Shown: piece by piece, positions 36,627 to 45,930 of the stretch
Numbering within the stretch: the first letter of the stretch is position 1
Layout: every line of letters starts with the position of its first letter
Assembly (NCBI GenBank): GCA_025352265.1
Contig: JANXTS010000046.1
Location: 1-64,000, forward strand
Direction of reading: 5' to 3'
Origin: Variovorax sp.
Lineage (GTDB): Bacteria > Pseudomonadota > Gammaproteobacteria > Burkholderiales > Burkholderiaceae_C
Length of the DNA: 64,000 nucleotides
Notes under the pieces: generated by a model
The model's input: the letters and a program-made list of their open reading frames with translations, nothing else
What the model was told of the DNA's origin: nothing
Databases searched by the model: none
Position numbers and translations under genes: made by a program

Positions 36627-37227
36627 CGCTCCCGAGGAGCATGGGCCGGGCATCATGGGTCCGGGACGCCTGGAGGCCTTCAGCGACGGGGTCATTGCCG
36701 TCATCATCACGATCATGGTGCTGGAACTCAAGGCACCGCACCCGCTGACGTGGCCAGGCCTGGTCGGACTTGCACCCGTCATGCTGAGCTATGTGCTGAG
36801 CTTTTTGGTGGTCGCCGTGATGTGGGTCAATCATCACCACATCGTGCGCACGCTGCGACGCGTCGATGGGCGCATTCTGTGGATGAATCTTCACCTGTTG
36901 TTCTGGATGTCGCTCATCCCGTTCACGACCAGTCTGGTGGGCGAAAACCATGGGTCGTCCCTCGCGACGTGCCTTTATGGCTTGAACCTCGCTGCCTGTT
37001 CGCTGGCCTTTCCCGGCCTGACATGGGAGGCCTGGCGTCAAAGCAAGGCCGGCCAAGCCAGTAGCCGACCGCCGAAGTGGCGTGGCGACATCGCCGTGGT
37101 GCTCGTCTACCTAAGCGCTGCTGCGCTGAGCTTCGTGTCGGTGTACATCAGCTACGTCATCTACGCGGCCGTGCCCCTTTTGTACTTTGTTCCAGAGCGG
37201 CAATTCAAGGCAGCGCGCACGGCCTGA
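36619..37227 (+). CDS. TMEM175 family potassium-channel-like protein
   Basis: 202 residues with about five to six membrane helices. The family signature GRLEAFSDGVIAVIITIMVLEL at residues ~16-38 (RxxxFSDGV) marks the first pore helix of bacterial TMEM175/DUF1211 channels, and NHHHIVRTLRRVDGRILWMNLHLLFWMSLIPFTTSL is the typical next block. ATG 36619 overlaps the end of the molybdopterin subunit by eight bases; an ATG at 36655 directly before the signature is also possible. Bacterial members conduct K+ in tetramers. Confidence 0.88.
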   Translation: MDSAPEEHGPGIMGPGRLEAFSDGVIAVIITIMVLELKAPHPLTWPGLVGLAPVMLSYVLSFLVVAVMWVNHHHIVRTLRRVDGRILWMNLHLLFWMSLIPFTTSLVGENHGSSLATCLYGLNLAACSLAFPGLTWEAWRQSKAGQASSRPPKWRGDIAVVLVYLSAAALSFVSVYISYVIYAAVPLLYFVPERQFKAARTA

Positions 37228-37304
37228 CAGGCGCCTCTGCAATTTAGGTTTATCCAATCTTCATACTGCCACTCGCAAATTTTCATCACTCTCAGGGAAT
37301 CACA

Positions 37305-37703
37305 ATGAACGCAAAAAAATCAGTCCTCTCCATCGGTCTTCAGCCCACCCTCATCGACTATGCGGATCCGGCTTACGCGGCCTTTCCCGGCATGACTGCC
37401 GAGAAAGTACAGGGCGGTCTCGACAAGGACATCGCCACTTTGACGGCTTTGGGCTACGACGCGAAGTTGTGCCTGACCGATTTCGGCGCGACGGCCGAGG
37501 CCATGATCCGCGCGAGCCTGCAAGAGAAGCGCTACGACTGCGTAGTGATCGGCGCCGGCGTTCGCACCATCGGCAAGAACTTTCTGCCGTTCGAGAAAAT
37601 GCTCAACGTGGTTCACGAAGGCGCGCCACAGGCACGCCTCTGTTTCAACACCGGGCCGTTCGATACGGCCGAAGCGGTGAAGCGCTGGTGCCCGATCGAC
37701 TGA
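37305..37703 (+). CDS. Conserved protein of unknown function
   Basis: 132 residues, soluble, no signal peptide. AGGGAA lies before ATG 37305. The protein has an alternating pattern that suggests a small Rossmann-like or flavodoxin-like fold (LDKDIATLTALGYDAKLCLTD, YDCVVIGAGVRTIGKNFLPFEKMLNVVHEGAPQARLCFNTGP). I do not recognise a characterised family, though similar proteins seem widespread as hypothetical. It stands alone between the TMEM175 gene and convergent cinA-like gene. Confidence 0.75.
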   Translation: MNAKKSVLSIGLQPTLIDYADPAYAAFPGMTAEKVQGGLDKDIATLTALGYDAKLCLTDFGATAEAMIRASLQEKRYDCVVIGAGVRTIGKNFLPFEKMLNVVHEGAPQARLCFNTGPFDTAEAVKRWCPID

Positions 37704-37719
37704 GTTTGCCGCAGCGCCA

Positions 37720-37737
37720 GCCGGTCGGCTAACCGGC
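37720..37737. terminator. Short hairpin between convergent genes
   Basis: GCCGGT (37720-37725) and ACCGGC (37732-37737) with a 6-base loop, between genes ending at 37703 and 37729. Stem is only six pairs and there is no T-tract, so termination here is tentative. Confidence 0.35.
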
Positions 37738-38226
37738 GTTCAATGTTCGCTCGAACAATGCGAGCAAATGCCGCGCGAACAGGTCCATGTTCGTCGCGCG
37801 GTCCGTCTCGCCGGTCATCACGGTTTCCAGCGCCACCGAATCGCCGACTACTGCCAGACAGACGCGGCCTGCCGGATCGCCGTACGGACTGCCCACCGGC
37901 CCTGCCGCACCGCTCTCGCTGATGCCCCAGGTCGCGCGGTGGATGTCGCGTGCCTTGCCGGCAACGAGCTGCGCATAGGGTTCGGTTTCTCCGCGAAGGC
38001 CGACCATGTCGTCGGCGGTCAGACCGAGCAAACCCTTGCCGGCACGGCGCGAGTAAACGACCGCGCCACCAAGGAAATAGGCAGACGCGCCGGGGATCGC
38101 GAGCAGCGCGGCTGAGACGAGTCCGCCAGCCGACGATTCCGTTACCGCAACGGTTTCGCCGCGCGCACGAAGAACTGCACCGACACGTGCAGCGATTAGC
38201 GCCAACGGCTCGGGTAAATCAGACAT
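37729..38226 (-). CDS. pncC: CinA C-terminal family protein (nicotinamide-nucleotide amidase)
   Basis: 165 residues. It deamidates NMN to nicotinate mononucleotide in pyridine nucleotide recycling. Motifs are VTESSAGGLVSAALLAIPGAS, FLGGAVVYS, GISESGAAGPVGSPYGDPAGRVCLAV. ATG 38226 was chosen because the MFS gene upstream ends at 38219 (8-base overlap) and family homology begins SDLPEPLALIAARVG. The single-domain form without the molybdopterin-binding half is the common PncC type. Confidence 0.88.
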   Translation of the reverse strand: MSDLPEPLALIAARVGAVLRARGETVAVTESSAGGLVSAALLAIPGASAYFLGGAVVYSRRAGKGLLGLTADDMVGLRGETEPYAQLVAGKARDIHRATWGISESGAAGPVGSPYGDPAGRVCLAVVGDSVALETVMTGETDRATNMDLFARHLLALFERTLNAG

Positions 38227-39799
38227 CGAGAACCTTTCGATCGTGAGCGGCGGCTTCGACCGGCGCCGCCTTGCCACCGATCATCCACCAAGCACTCGCC
38301 GCGCTCAGCAACGCCAACCCGGCGCACAGCAGCATGACCCACCGAAAGCCGCTGACAAAGGCATCCGCCACCGTATGCTTGAGCGCCGCCGTGGTCGCTG
38401 CATCGAGGCCGGTCGGCAACGCCGCACCCGCCAGTTTGGCGCGTTCGCCTTGCAGAAAGGCGGTGACCGCAGGCGAAGCGCCCATCACATGCAGCCGGTC
38501 GGCCATCGCAGCGTCGAAAGCCCACGCCATGACCACGCCGAACACCGCGATCGCCAGCACCGAAGCGGCACGCGACACCGCGTTGTTGACCCCCGACGCC
38601 ACACCTGCGAGATCGGAGCCAACCGCGTTCATGACGGTGGTCGTGAGCGGTGCCACGGTGATCGTCATGCCAAGGCCCAACACCACGACGGCCGGGAAGA
38701 ATCCGCTCTAGTAGCTCGCCCCGACCCCCGGCACTGCGAACAGCGCGAAGCCTGCGGCCGCGATGGTCGGGCCGATCACCAATGGCACGCGCGGTCCGAA
38801 GCGGTCGACCAGTTGCCCGGCCCAGCGTGACAGCGCGAACATGATGAGGATGAACGGCAGCAGCGCGGCGCCTGCGACGGTGGCGGAGTAGCCCTGCGCC
38901 TGGATCATGTTGAGAGGAAAGAAGTAAAGGCCGCCACCGAGCGCGGCATAGAGCAACAACGTCAGCAAATTGGCGCCTCCGAAGTTCGCGACCTTGAACA
39001 AGGCGAGTGGCAGCATCGGTGAGAGCAGCCGGCTTTCGACCACGATGAAGGCGACAGTCCCTGCTACGCCGAGCACCAGCGCTGCAAGAACATAGGGCGA
39101 TGTCCAGCGCTGCGTCGGTGCCTCGATGAAAGCGTAGACGATGCCACCCAGCGCCACGGTCGCCAGCAAGGCGCCCCACGCGTCGAGCGCACCGGCCTTC
39201 GGGTTGCGGCTTTCCGGCACGTGGCGCCACACCAGCAGTAGCACAACGGCGGCCATCGGCAGATTGATCAAGAAGGCCCAGGCCCACGAGAAGCGATCGA
39301 CAAGAAAGCCGCCGAGCACTGGCCCGATGGCGGCGGTGATGCCGCTGAAACCCGACCAGGTGCCGATGGCACGCCCGCGTTCTTTTTCGGGAAACGACGC
39401 GCTGATGAGCGCCAGGCTACCAGGCACCAGCAGGGCCCCGCCGACGCCTTGCAGTGCGCGCGCCGCGATGAGCTGATTCACGTCGCCGACCGCAGCGCAG
39501 GCGGCCGATGCCAGTGCGAACATGCCGACCCCGATAGCGAAGATGCGACGCCGCCCAAAGTGGTCGCCCAACGCGCCGCCAACCAGCAGCAGCGCCGCCA
39601 ACAACAAGGCGTACGACTCGACAACCCATTGCGCCTGGAAAGCCGTCGCATGTAAATCGCGCTGGATGGCGGGCAAGGCGACGTTGACAACCGTGCCGTC
39701 GATGAAGGTCATGCTGGAACCAACGATGGCGGCGGCCAGCACCCAGGGCCGCGATGCCTGGGGGCACGGCGTCGTGGCGGACTTGCCGATCTGCGTCAT
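38219..39799 (-). pseudogene. DHA2-type MFS transporter with in-frame amber stop
   Basis: The frame from ATG 39799 encodes about 363 residues of a 14-helix EmrB/QacA-type multidrug exporter (MTFIDGTVVNVALPAIQRDL, GALGDHFGRRRIFAIG, PGSLALISASFPEKERGRAIGTWSG). TAG at 38710-38708 interrupts it after GVGASY; the same frame then continues SGFFPAVVVLGLGMTITVAPLTTTVM to a normal C-terminus at 38219. Relatives have Trp at this point, so TGG to TAG is the simplest explanation. The total of about 526 codons fits the family. It may be a real inactivating mutation, a suppressed stop or a sequencing error. Confidence 0.88.
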
Positions 39800-39810
39800 C
39801 GGCCCGGGCT

Positions 39811-41235
39811 CTACTTGTCGCGGGTGCGCAGCACGCTGAACACGCCGGCCAGCGCGGCGCAGGCGGCGGCTACCGCCAAAGCGATAACCTGGCCACGCCC
39901 TTCGTGTGGTCCCCACACGCTGAAGATGGCGGCGAGCATGACTGCGCCGAGCGTTTGGCCGGTAAGGCGCGCGGTGCCCAGCATGCCGCTCGCGGCACCG
40001 CTTCGTTGCGGCGGTGGCGAGGTCACGATCGTATGGTTGTTGGGCGACTGGAATAATCCAAAGCCGGCACCGCACAGCGCCATGCGCCACACGATGTTCA
40101 GGTTCGAAGGGTCGACCGGCAACGCGGCCAGCAGCGCAAGGCCCAGCGCCATCAACGCCATGCCGATACCGCCGAGCAATCCGTCCGGTACACGGCCGAT
40201 CAACCGCCCCGCGATGGGCGCCGCCACCACGATGGCGAGCGGCCACGCGGTGATGAGCAACCCCGCCTCGATGTGCGACCGGTGCAGCGTTTCAAGCAGC
40301 ATGAACGGCAGCGCGATGTAAGACAGCATCTGCGCACTGAAGGCGCCCACGGACGAACACATTGACAGTGCGAACACAGGGATGCGCATCAGGTCGACCG
40401 GGAACAGCGGCACGGCCAGTGTGCGCTGGCGCAGCAGGTAGAACACGCCCACGGCAATGCCGGCCGCCAGCAGCACCCACGCCATCGGGTCGGCGCCCTG
40501 CCCGCCTTCTCGCACTCCGAGCCGGTCGGCGCCGATGAAGATCAGCGAGAACATCGCGATGTTCAGCACCACGTCGAAAAGCGAAAAGCGCGAGCCTGCG
40601 GCCGGTGGCACGCGGTTCGCGGGCAACGACTGCATGCCGAGGAAGAACACCACGATGCCGAGCGGCACATTGAGCGCGAAGAGCCAGGGCCACGAGGCGA
40701 CCGACAAAATGGCCGCGGCCACCGATGGCCCCGCAACCGAGGCCGTGGCCACGACCAGCGAGTTGATCGCCATGCCGCGCCCCAGCTTGGCCGACGGATA
40801 GATCAGCCGAACCAGCGCCGCATTCACGCTCATGATTCCGGCTGCGCCCAAGCCCTGCAGCGCGCGTGCCGCGATCAGCGTGCCGAGCGAATTCGACAGC
40901 GTGGCGCCGAGCGATGCCAGCGTGAAGAACGCCATGCCGACGAGGTAGACGCGACGGTAGCCGACCAGGTCGCCGAGCGAAGCCAACGGCAGCAGCAACA
41001 CCAGGATGGCGATCTGGTATGCATTGACGACCCAGATGGAATGCGAGGCACTGGCATTGAGTTCGCGCGCGATGCCGGGCAGCGCCAGGTTGACGATGGT
41101 GCCGTCGAGCACCGCCACGGCAATGCCCAGGATGATGACCATCATGGCGCGGTTGCGGGCGGGCTGGGCCAGGCCGTCACCGAGCATTGGTGCGGCGCTC
41201 AAGGCACCGGACGTTTCCGAAACGATCGCGCTCAC
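39811..41235 (-). CDS. DHA2-type MFS transporter (SmvA/QacA-like)
   Basis: 474 residues, about 14 membrane helices. Motif C-like LDGTIVNLALPGIARELNASAS and motif A SLGDLVGYRRVYLVG identify the H+-antiport drug-efflux branch of the major facilitator superfamily. It is intact and ends 11 bases before the broken MFS gene, so both would be on one transcript. Its ATG overlaps the end of the upstream Bcr-like remnant frame (ATGA). Substrates are probably cationic biocides or dyes, by family analogy only. Confidence 0.88.
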   Translation of the reverse strand: MSAIVSETSGALSAAPMLGDGLAQPARNRAMMVIILGIAVAVLDGTIVNLALPGIARELNASASHSIWVVNAYQIAILVLLLPLASLGDLVGYRRVYLVGMAFFTLASLGATLSNSLGTLIAARALQGLGAAGIMSVNAALVRLIYPSAKLGRGMAINSLVVATASVAGPSVAAAILSVASWPWLFALNVPLGIVVFFLGMQSLPANRVPPAAGSRFSLFDVVLNIAMFSLIFIGADRLGVREGGQGADPMAWVLLAAGIAVGVFYLLRQRTLAVPLFPVDLMRIPVFALSMCSSVGAFSAQMLSYIALPFMLLETLHRSHIEAGLLITAWPLAIVVAAPIAGRLIGRVPDGLLGGIGMALMALGLALLAALPVDPSNLNIVWRMALCGAGFGLFQSPNNHTIVTSPPPQRSGAASGMLGTARLTGQTLGAVMLAAIFSVWGPHEGRGQVIALAVAAACAALAGVFSVLRTRDK

Positions 41236-41585
41236 AGTGCCCGCTCCAGCAGTCGTGCCGAGTGCCCACCGCCGCGTTGACGCCGCAGGTCACGCTGTAG
41301 GCCGCCCCGCGACAGGCCGTAGTGGTCGATCATCACGAACGATGAGTTGGCCAGGTAGACGAAGAAAGCAGCCAGTGCGAAGCCGCCGATGCATACCAGG
41401 CCGAGATACAGCAACTGACCGATACCGAGGGACAGGAAGAATGCCGTCAGGCTCGTCTGCACGGCACCGATGTCGGCCCCCAGGCTTTGCCAGGTGGCCG
41501 GCAGGTACATGTCGATGGCGAAGGGAGCGATGGCGGACAGCAGGCCCAGCAACAGGGCCATTTTCAGAAAGCGGGAAAGCATCAT
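41232..41585 (-). pseudogene. Bcr/CflA-type MFS transporter remnant
   Basis: The start is typical of Bcr/CflA drug exporters (LLLGLLSAIAPFAIDMYLPATWQSLGADIGA, then TAFFLSLGIGQLLY), but after LLY the sequence jumps to a later part of the same family (CIGGFALAAFFVYLANSSFVMIDHYGLS), so an internal block of about 150-170 residues has been lost. After HYGLS the frame shifts: the neighbouring frame continues YSVTCGVNAAVG, as the family would. The C-terminal half is absent. Three rearrangements make it non-functional. It leads into the intact MFS gene with an ATGA overlap. Confidence 0.8.
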
Positions 41586-41691
41586 GCGATTGTCGCAATC
41601 CCGGTAACCGATCACTCGATATGGTCTTGTTCGGAAGGATGCTGACCCTGGTGCTAGCCGCAGGGAGCGGCTGTTCATTATGAAATTTGGC

Positions 41692-42096
41692 CTATTGCGG
41701 GGCCGTGCGCTCCAGCGTCCGCTTCATGATGGCCGAGGCCTCCTCGACCATCGCGTCGATAGCCGTTGTGAGCGTATCGGGCAGGACGTCGGTGATCCAG
41801 ACGATCTGGCAGCTGTTCAACGCGGTCTGAAAGACTTGCACCGAGGCATTGTGGTGCGCCGCACGACCGCCGACCGCCGAGTACGCGAGCCGATGCGCCG
41901 CATCATCGACCGCCAGGATGATTTCGCGCGACACCACGCCGTTGGCGAAAGTGACGATGCGCGCTTTCGGTTCGAGCTTGACCTCGACGACGAAGCCCGG
42001 CACCAGCCGCTCGTGCACCAACTCCCAGTCGCGCACGGCTTCCCACACTTGCTGGGCCGGGGCTTCTATATCGATTTGCTTGTAGATGGATGCCAT
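41692..42096 (-). CDS. SRPBCC family protein (polyketide cyclase/dehydrase-like)
   Basis: 134 residues. A START-like fold is suggested by IYKQIDIEAPAQQVWEAVRDWELVHERLVPGFVVEVKLE and the closing helix TLTTAIDAMVEEASAIMKRTLE, typical of Polyketide_cyc2 proteins that bind hydrophobic ligands. ATG 42096 (MASIYKQ) was chosen; the open frame continues upstream without a family-like sequence. It stands alone with no clear operon partner. Function unknown. Confidence 0.8.
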   Translation of the reverse strand: MASIYKQIDIEAPAQQVWEAVRDWELVHERLVPGFVVEVKLEPKARIVTFANGVVSREIILAVDDAAHRLAYSAVGGRAAHHNASVQVFQTALNSCQIVWITDVLPDTLTTAIDAMVEEASAIMKRTLERTAPQ

Positions 42097-42519
42097 GCTC
42101 GCATTCAACCCCAAGGCAGGTTGAAAAGCGAGTTCATTCTGTTCGGTTGCGCACCATCGGTGTGGAGCAGCTTCAGACCAAGCGCTACTCCCCATCTCCA
42201 GCGGCGTGTCGCCGCCAGCCGTGGGGGTCGCCTCGTTTGCCTACACGTCTGCGCTTTTGTGCGCGCCGTGCGTAGTGCTGAGTCACGAGCGTGTTGTGTC
42301 GAGTCCCTAAAGACAACTCGAATCTGTCTCCTTTCATGCGGCGGCTCACTAGGGCGTATGCCAACTGCCTCGAAGGCTTCTCGTGCAAATCGTATGGGGG
42401 CGTATTGGGCGTGAGCGCTTGTCATGCGGTGGCCGTTGATTATTCCAAGAGCCTTCCGCCTACGAGCCGGCGGGCGGGAAATCCCTCGGTTCGGAGCCGT
42501 CATCCACGATGATTGCGGC
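42097..42519. other. Intergenic region before glgX, no gene seen
   Basis: Several overlapping open frames cross this stretch on both strands but none has a ribosome-binding site or recognisable composition. It must contain the divergent promoters of the SRPBCC gene and glgX-ackA. I see no repeat or clear promoter in it. Confidence 0.5.
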
Positions 42520-44697
42520 ATGACACAAGCGTATTCGATCGAAGAAGGAACGGCGCATCCACTGGGCGCCACCTACACCGGCCACGGCGTCAACTTCGCG
42601 CTGTTCACCGCGCACGGCACCAAGGTGGAGGTCTGCATCTACGACGACGCCGGCGTCGAGGAACTGGCCCGCATCACGTTGCCTGAATACACCGACGAGG
42701 TTTGGCACGGCTTCGTGCCGGGCCTGCAACCCGGTGCCCGTTATGGCTATCGGGTGCATGGCCCCTACGAGCCGGAGAAAGGCCATCGCTTCAACCACAA
42801 CAAGCTTCTGATGGACCCATATGCCAAAGCGCACATGGGCGAGCTGAAATGGGGGCCGGAGCTCTTCGGCTACACCGTCGGCCATGAGGATGCCGACCTG
42901 AGCTTCGACGAGCGTGACAGTGCGCACATGGTGCCCAAATGCGTGGTGGTCGATTCGCACTTTCAGTGGAAGCAGACCCGAAACGTTCGGGTGCCGTGGG
43001 ACCAGACGGTGTTCTACGAAACCCACGTGCGCGGCTTCACTATGCGCCGGCCCGACGTGCCCGAACACATGCGCGGCACCTTCGCCGGCCTGGCGCAAGA
43101 CGGCCCCATCAAGCACATCCGTGAGCTCGGCGTCACCAGTGTCGAATTGCTGCCGATACAAATGTTCTTGAATCAGCCGTTCCTGACGGACAAGGGCCTT
43201 ACCAATTACTGGGGCTACGACACGATTGGGTTCTTTGCGCTCGACCAGCGCTACATGGACGGGCCCAACATCGACGAGTTCAAGGCAATGGTCGACCGCT
43301 TTCACGAGAGCGGGCTCGAAGTCATCATGGACGTGGTCTACAACCACACGCCAGAAGGCAACGAGCTCGGTCCGACGCTGTCTTTCAAGGGCATCGACAA
43401 CGCGAGCTACTACCGGCTCATGCCTGGCGGTGAAGGCGAAGAAGGCCCAGGCGCGCGTTACTACATCAACGACACCGGTACCGGCAACACGCTCAACCTG
43501 AGCCACCCACGCGTCCTGCAGATGGTGACCGACAGCCTGCGTTACTGGGTCACCGAGATGCGCGTCGACGGCTTCCGCTTCGACCTGGCGACCATCCTGG
43601 CGCGCGAGCCGTACGGCTTCGACGAAGGCGGCGGCTTCCTGAAGAGCTGCCGGCAAGACCCGGTGCTGTCGAGCGTCAAACTGGTAGCCGAGCCGTGGGA
43701 CATCGGCCCCGGTGGCTATCAGGTGGGAGGCTTTCCGCCGGGCTGGGCCGAGTGGAACGACCAATTCCGCGACAACGTACGCGCCTGGTGGAAAGGCGAC
43801 GAGGCACTCGCACCCAAGCTGGCGCAATGCCTGTCTGCAAGTGGCGGCCACTTTAACCACCGCGGCCGCCGGCCTTGGGCCAGCGTCAACTTCATTACCG
43901 CGCACGACGGCTTCACACTGGCCGATACGGTGAGCTACAACGAGAAGCACAACGACGCCAACGGCGAAGACAACCGCGACGGTTCTTCGGACAACCGCTC
44001 ATGGAACTGCGGCGTCGAAGGCGACACCGAGGATGACGCAGTGCTTGAACTGCGTGCGCGCCAGCAGCGCAACATGCTCGCGACGCTGCTGCTGTCGCAA
44101 GGCACGCCCATGGTGCTGGCCGGCGACGAATTCGGCCGCACGCAACAAGGCAACAACAATGCCTACTGCCAGGACGACGACATCTCGTGGCTGCACTGGG
44201 AGATCGACGAGCGCGGCCAGGCGCTCAACCGCTTCACGCGACGCCTCCTCGCTTTGCGCAAGGGCCTGCCGGTGCTGCGTCGTGGTCGCTTCCTGTCGGG
44301 CGACGTCAAGCAGGAGACGCTGCTCAAGGACGTGACATGGCTGGCACCCGATGGTGCCGAGATGGATTCCGGCCACTGGGACGATCCGCAGACGCGCTCC
44401 TTCGGCATGCTGCTCGAAGGCACGGCGCAAGCGTCTTCCATCGCGCGGCCGGCCGCCGATGCCACGGTCATGATCATGATCAACAGCTGGCAAGACGCCA
44501 TCGAGTTCAAGCTGCCGGCGCGCGGCGATGGCGTGCACTGGTCACGCCTGATAGACACCGCGCTCGACCCACAGGAGCCTGAAGACTTCGAGCCTGAGGC
44601 GACCTACACGGTGACCGGGCGGTCAATGTTGTTGTTCGTCGCAGCTGGCGAAGAACAGTCGGCAGAGGCAGTCGCCGCCTTGGTCGCATCTCTCTGA
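42520..44697 (+). CDS. glgX: Glycogen debranching enzyme GlgX
   Basis: 725 residues. It hydrolyses alpha-1,6 branches of glycogen. An N-terminal CBM48 domain (GATYTGHGVNFALFTAHGTKVEVCIYD) precedes the GH13 barrel with DVVYNHTPEGNE, the nucleophile Asp in MRVDGFRFDLATIL, the acid Glu in KLVAEPWDIGPGGY and NFITAHDGFTLADTVSYNEKHN. Longer than the E. coli enzyme (about 657). ATG 42520 was chosen at the start of homology. ackA follows 39 bases later. Other glycogen genes are not in the window. Confidence 0.93.
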   Translation: MTQAYSIEEGTAHPLGATYTGHGVNFALFTAHGTKVEVCIYDDAGVEELARITLPEYTDEVWHGFVPGLQPGARYGYRVHGPYEPEKGHRFNHNKLLMDPYAKAHMGELKWGPELFGYTVGHEDADLSFDERDSAHMVPKCVVVDSHFQWKQTRNVRVPWDQTVFYETHVRGFTMRRPDVPEHMRGTFAGLAQDGPIKHIRELGVTSVELLPIQMFLNQPFLTDKGLTNYWGYDTIGFFALDQRYMDGPNIDEFKAMVDRFHESGLEVIMDVVYNHTPEGNELGPTLSFKGIDNASYYRLMPGGEGEEGPGARYYINDTGTGNTLNLSHPRVLQMVTDSLRYWVTEMRVDGFRFDLATILAREPYGFDEGGGFLKSCRQDPVLSSVKLVAEPWDIGPGGYQVGGFPPGWAEWNDQFRDNVRAWWKGDEALAPKLAQCLSASGGHFNHRGRRPWASVNFITAHDGFTLADTVSYNEKHNDANGEDNRDGSSDNRSWNCGVEGDTEDDAVLELRARQQRNMLATLLLSQGTPMVLAGDEFGRTQQGNNNAYCQDDDISWLHWEIDERGQALNRFTRRLLALRKGLPVLRRGRFLSGDVKQETLLKDVTWLAPDGAEMDSGHWDDPQTRSFGMLLEGTAQASSIARPAADATVMIMINSWQDAIEFKLPARGDGVHWSRLIDTALDPQEPEDFEPEATYTVTGRSMLLFVAAGEEQSAEAVAALVASL

Positions 44698-44736
44698 TAA
44701 CGGTGTATCGAAAAAGAGTCGTTGCAAGACCCACCA

Positions 44737-45927
44737 ATGGCACGCGACGTACTCCTCACCTTCAACCCCGGCTCCTCGACCATCAAGCTCGGGCTCTTTG
44801 CCATCGAGGACGGCAAGGCCCGTGCATTCGGCCAAGGTGCGATCGATCTGCGGCACACGCCGCTCGCTCTGCAGCTTGAGGAGGCAGAGCGACCATTGAA
44901 AGTGACATTGAAGTCGCACGCTGCCGACGACCTGCACGATGTCATCGATGAAACGCTCGGCTGGCTGGCAAGTCATTTCGAGTCCGACAAGCTCGTCGCC
45001 GTAGCGCATCGCGTGGTGCATGGCGGCGATCGATTCGATGGTGCGACGCAGATCACCGACGACACGCTTGCGGCTATCGATGGTTTGTCATCTCTCGCAC
45101 CCTTGCATCAGCCGCAGAGTCTTCGCCTGATCCGCGCAGTGCAAAAGTTGCGGCCTGCCCTGCCGCAAGCCGCCTCGTTCGACACTGCGTTTCACCGTAC
45201 GCAAAGCGATCTGGTGCGCCGCTTCGCCCTCCCCCGCGAGTTGTTCGACCAGGGTATCAAGCGCTATGGGTTTCACGGACTGTCGTACAAATTTATCGCC
45301 GGCCAATTGGAGGGCCAAGGCCATGTCACTCCATACCGACGCGTCGTTGTCGCGCACCTCGGTAGTGGCGCGAGCCTGTGCGGCCTGAAGGACGGCGTCA
45401 GCCGCGACACCAGCATGTCGTTCTCCACCCTGGACGGCATCCCGATGGCGACTCGTCCCGGAGCACTCGACCCTGGCGTGCTGCTGCATCTGCAGAAGGA
45501 GAAGTGCATGTCCCTGGACACGCTAGAAGACATGCTTTACCACCGTTCGGGATTACTCGGCATCTCCGGCATTTCTGCGGACAGTCGCGAACTGGTCGAC
45601 AGCGACGCGACCGAAGCGCACGAGGCCATGGCGCTCTTCGCGCTGCGGGTAGCGCGCGAGATGGCGGCGATCGCCACCACGCTCGGCGGCCTCGATGCCA
45701 TCGTGTTCACCGCGGGCATCGGTGAACACCAGCCAACCGTTCGCGCGGATATCGCAGAGCACCTCGCATGGCTGGGAGTGCGCGTGGACGCTGAGGCCAA
45801 TGCCGCACACAAGCCTCGCATCGACACAGCCGACAGCAAGATCGCCCTCCTCGTCATGCGCACCGACGAAGAACGGGTGATCGCCGACGAGGCCTGTCAG
45901 GTACTGTTTCCAATAGAAGCGAGATAG
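44737..45927 (+). CDS. ackA: Acetate kinase
   Basis: 396 residues. It interconverts acetate + ATP and acetyl phosphate + ADP. Motifs are LTFNPGSSTIKLGLF, VAHRVVHGGDRF, LAPLHQPQSL, ASFDTAFHRT, YGFHGLSYKFIA, VVAHLGSGASLCGLKDG and ATRPGALDPGVL. The usual Asn in the first motif (NxGSSS) is present as NPGSST. ATG 44737 was chosen (MARDVLLTF); a TTG at 44722 gives five extra residues. It follows glgX and is convergent with the TonB receptor, three bases away. No pta or phosphoketolase gene is adjacent. Confidence 0.92.
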   Translation: MARDVLLTFNPGSSTIKLGLFAIEDGKARAFGQGAIDLRHTPLALQLEEAERPLKVTLKSHAADDLHDVIDETLGWLASHFESDKLVAVAHRVVHGGDRFDGATQITDDTLAAIDGLSSLAPLHQPQSLRLIRAVQKLRPALPQAASFDTAFHRTQSDLVRRFALPRELFDQGIKRYGFHGLSYKFIAGQLEGQGHVTPYRRVVVAHLGSGASLCGLKDGVSRDTSMSFSTLDGIPMATRPGALDPGVLLHLQKEKCMSLDTLEDMLYHRSGLLGISGISADSRELVDSDATEAHEAMALFALRVAREMAAIATTLGGLDAIVFTAGIGEHQPTVRADIAEHLAWLGVRVDAEANAAHKPRIDTADSKIALLVMRTDEERVIADEACQVLFPIEAR

Positions 45928-45930
45928 CAA

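Noticed and set aside
42460..43950. 496-codon open frame on the minus strand
   Set aside because: Fully antisense to glgX, whose catalytic motifs are clear; composition is that of a shadow frame.
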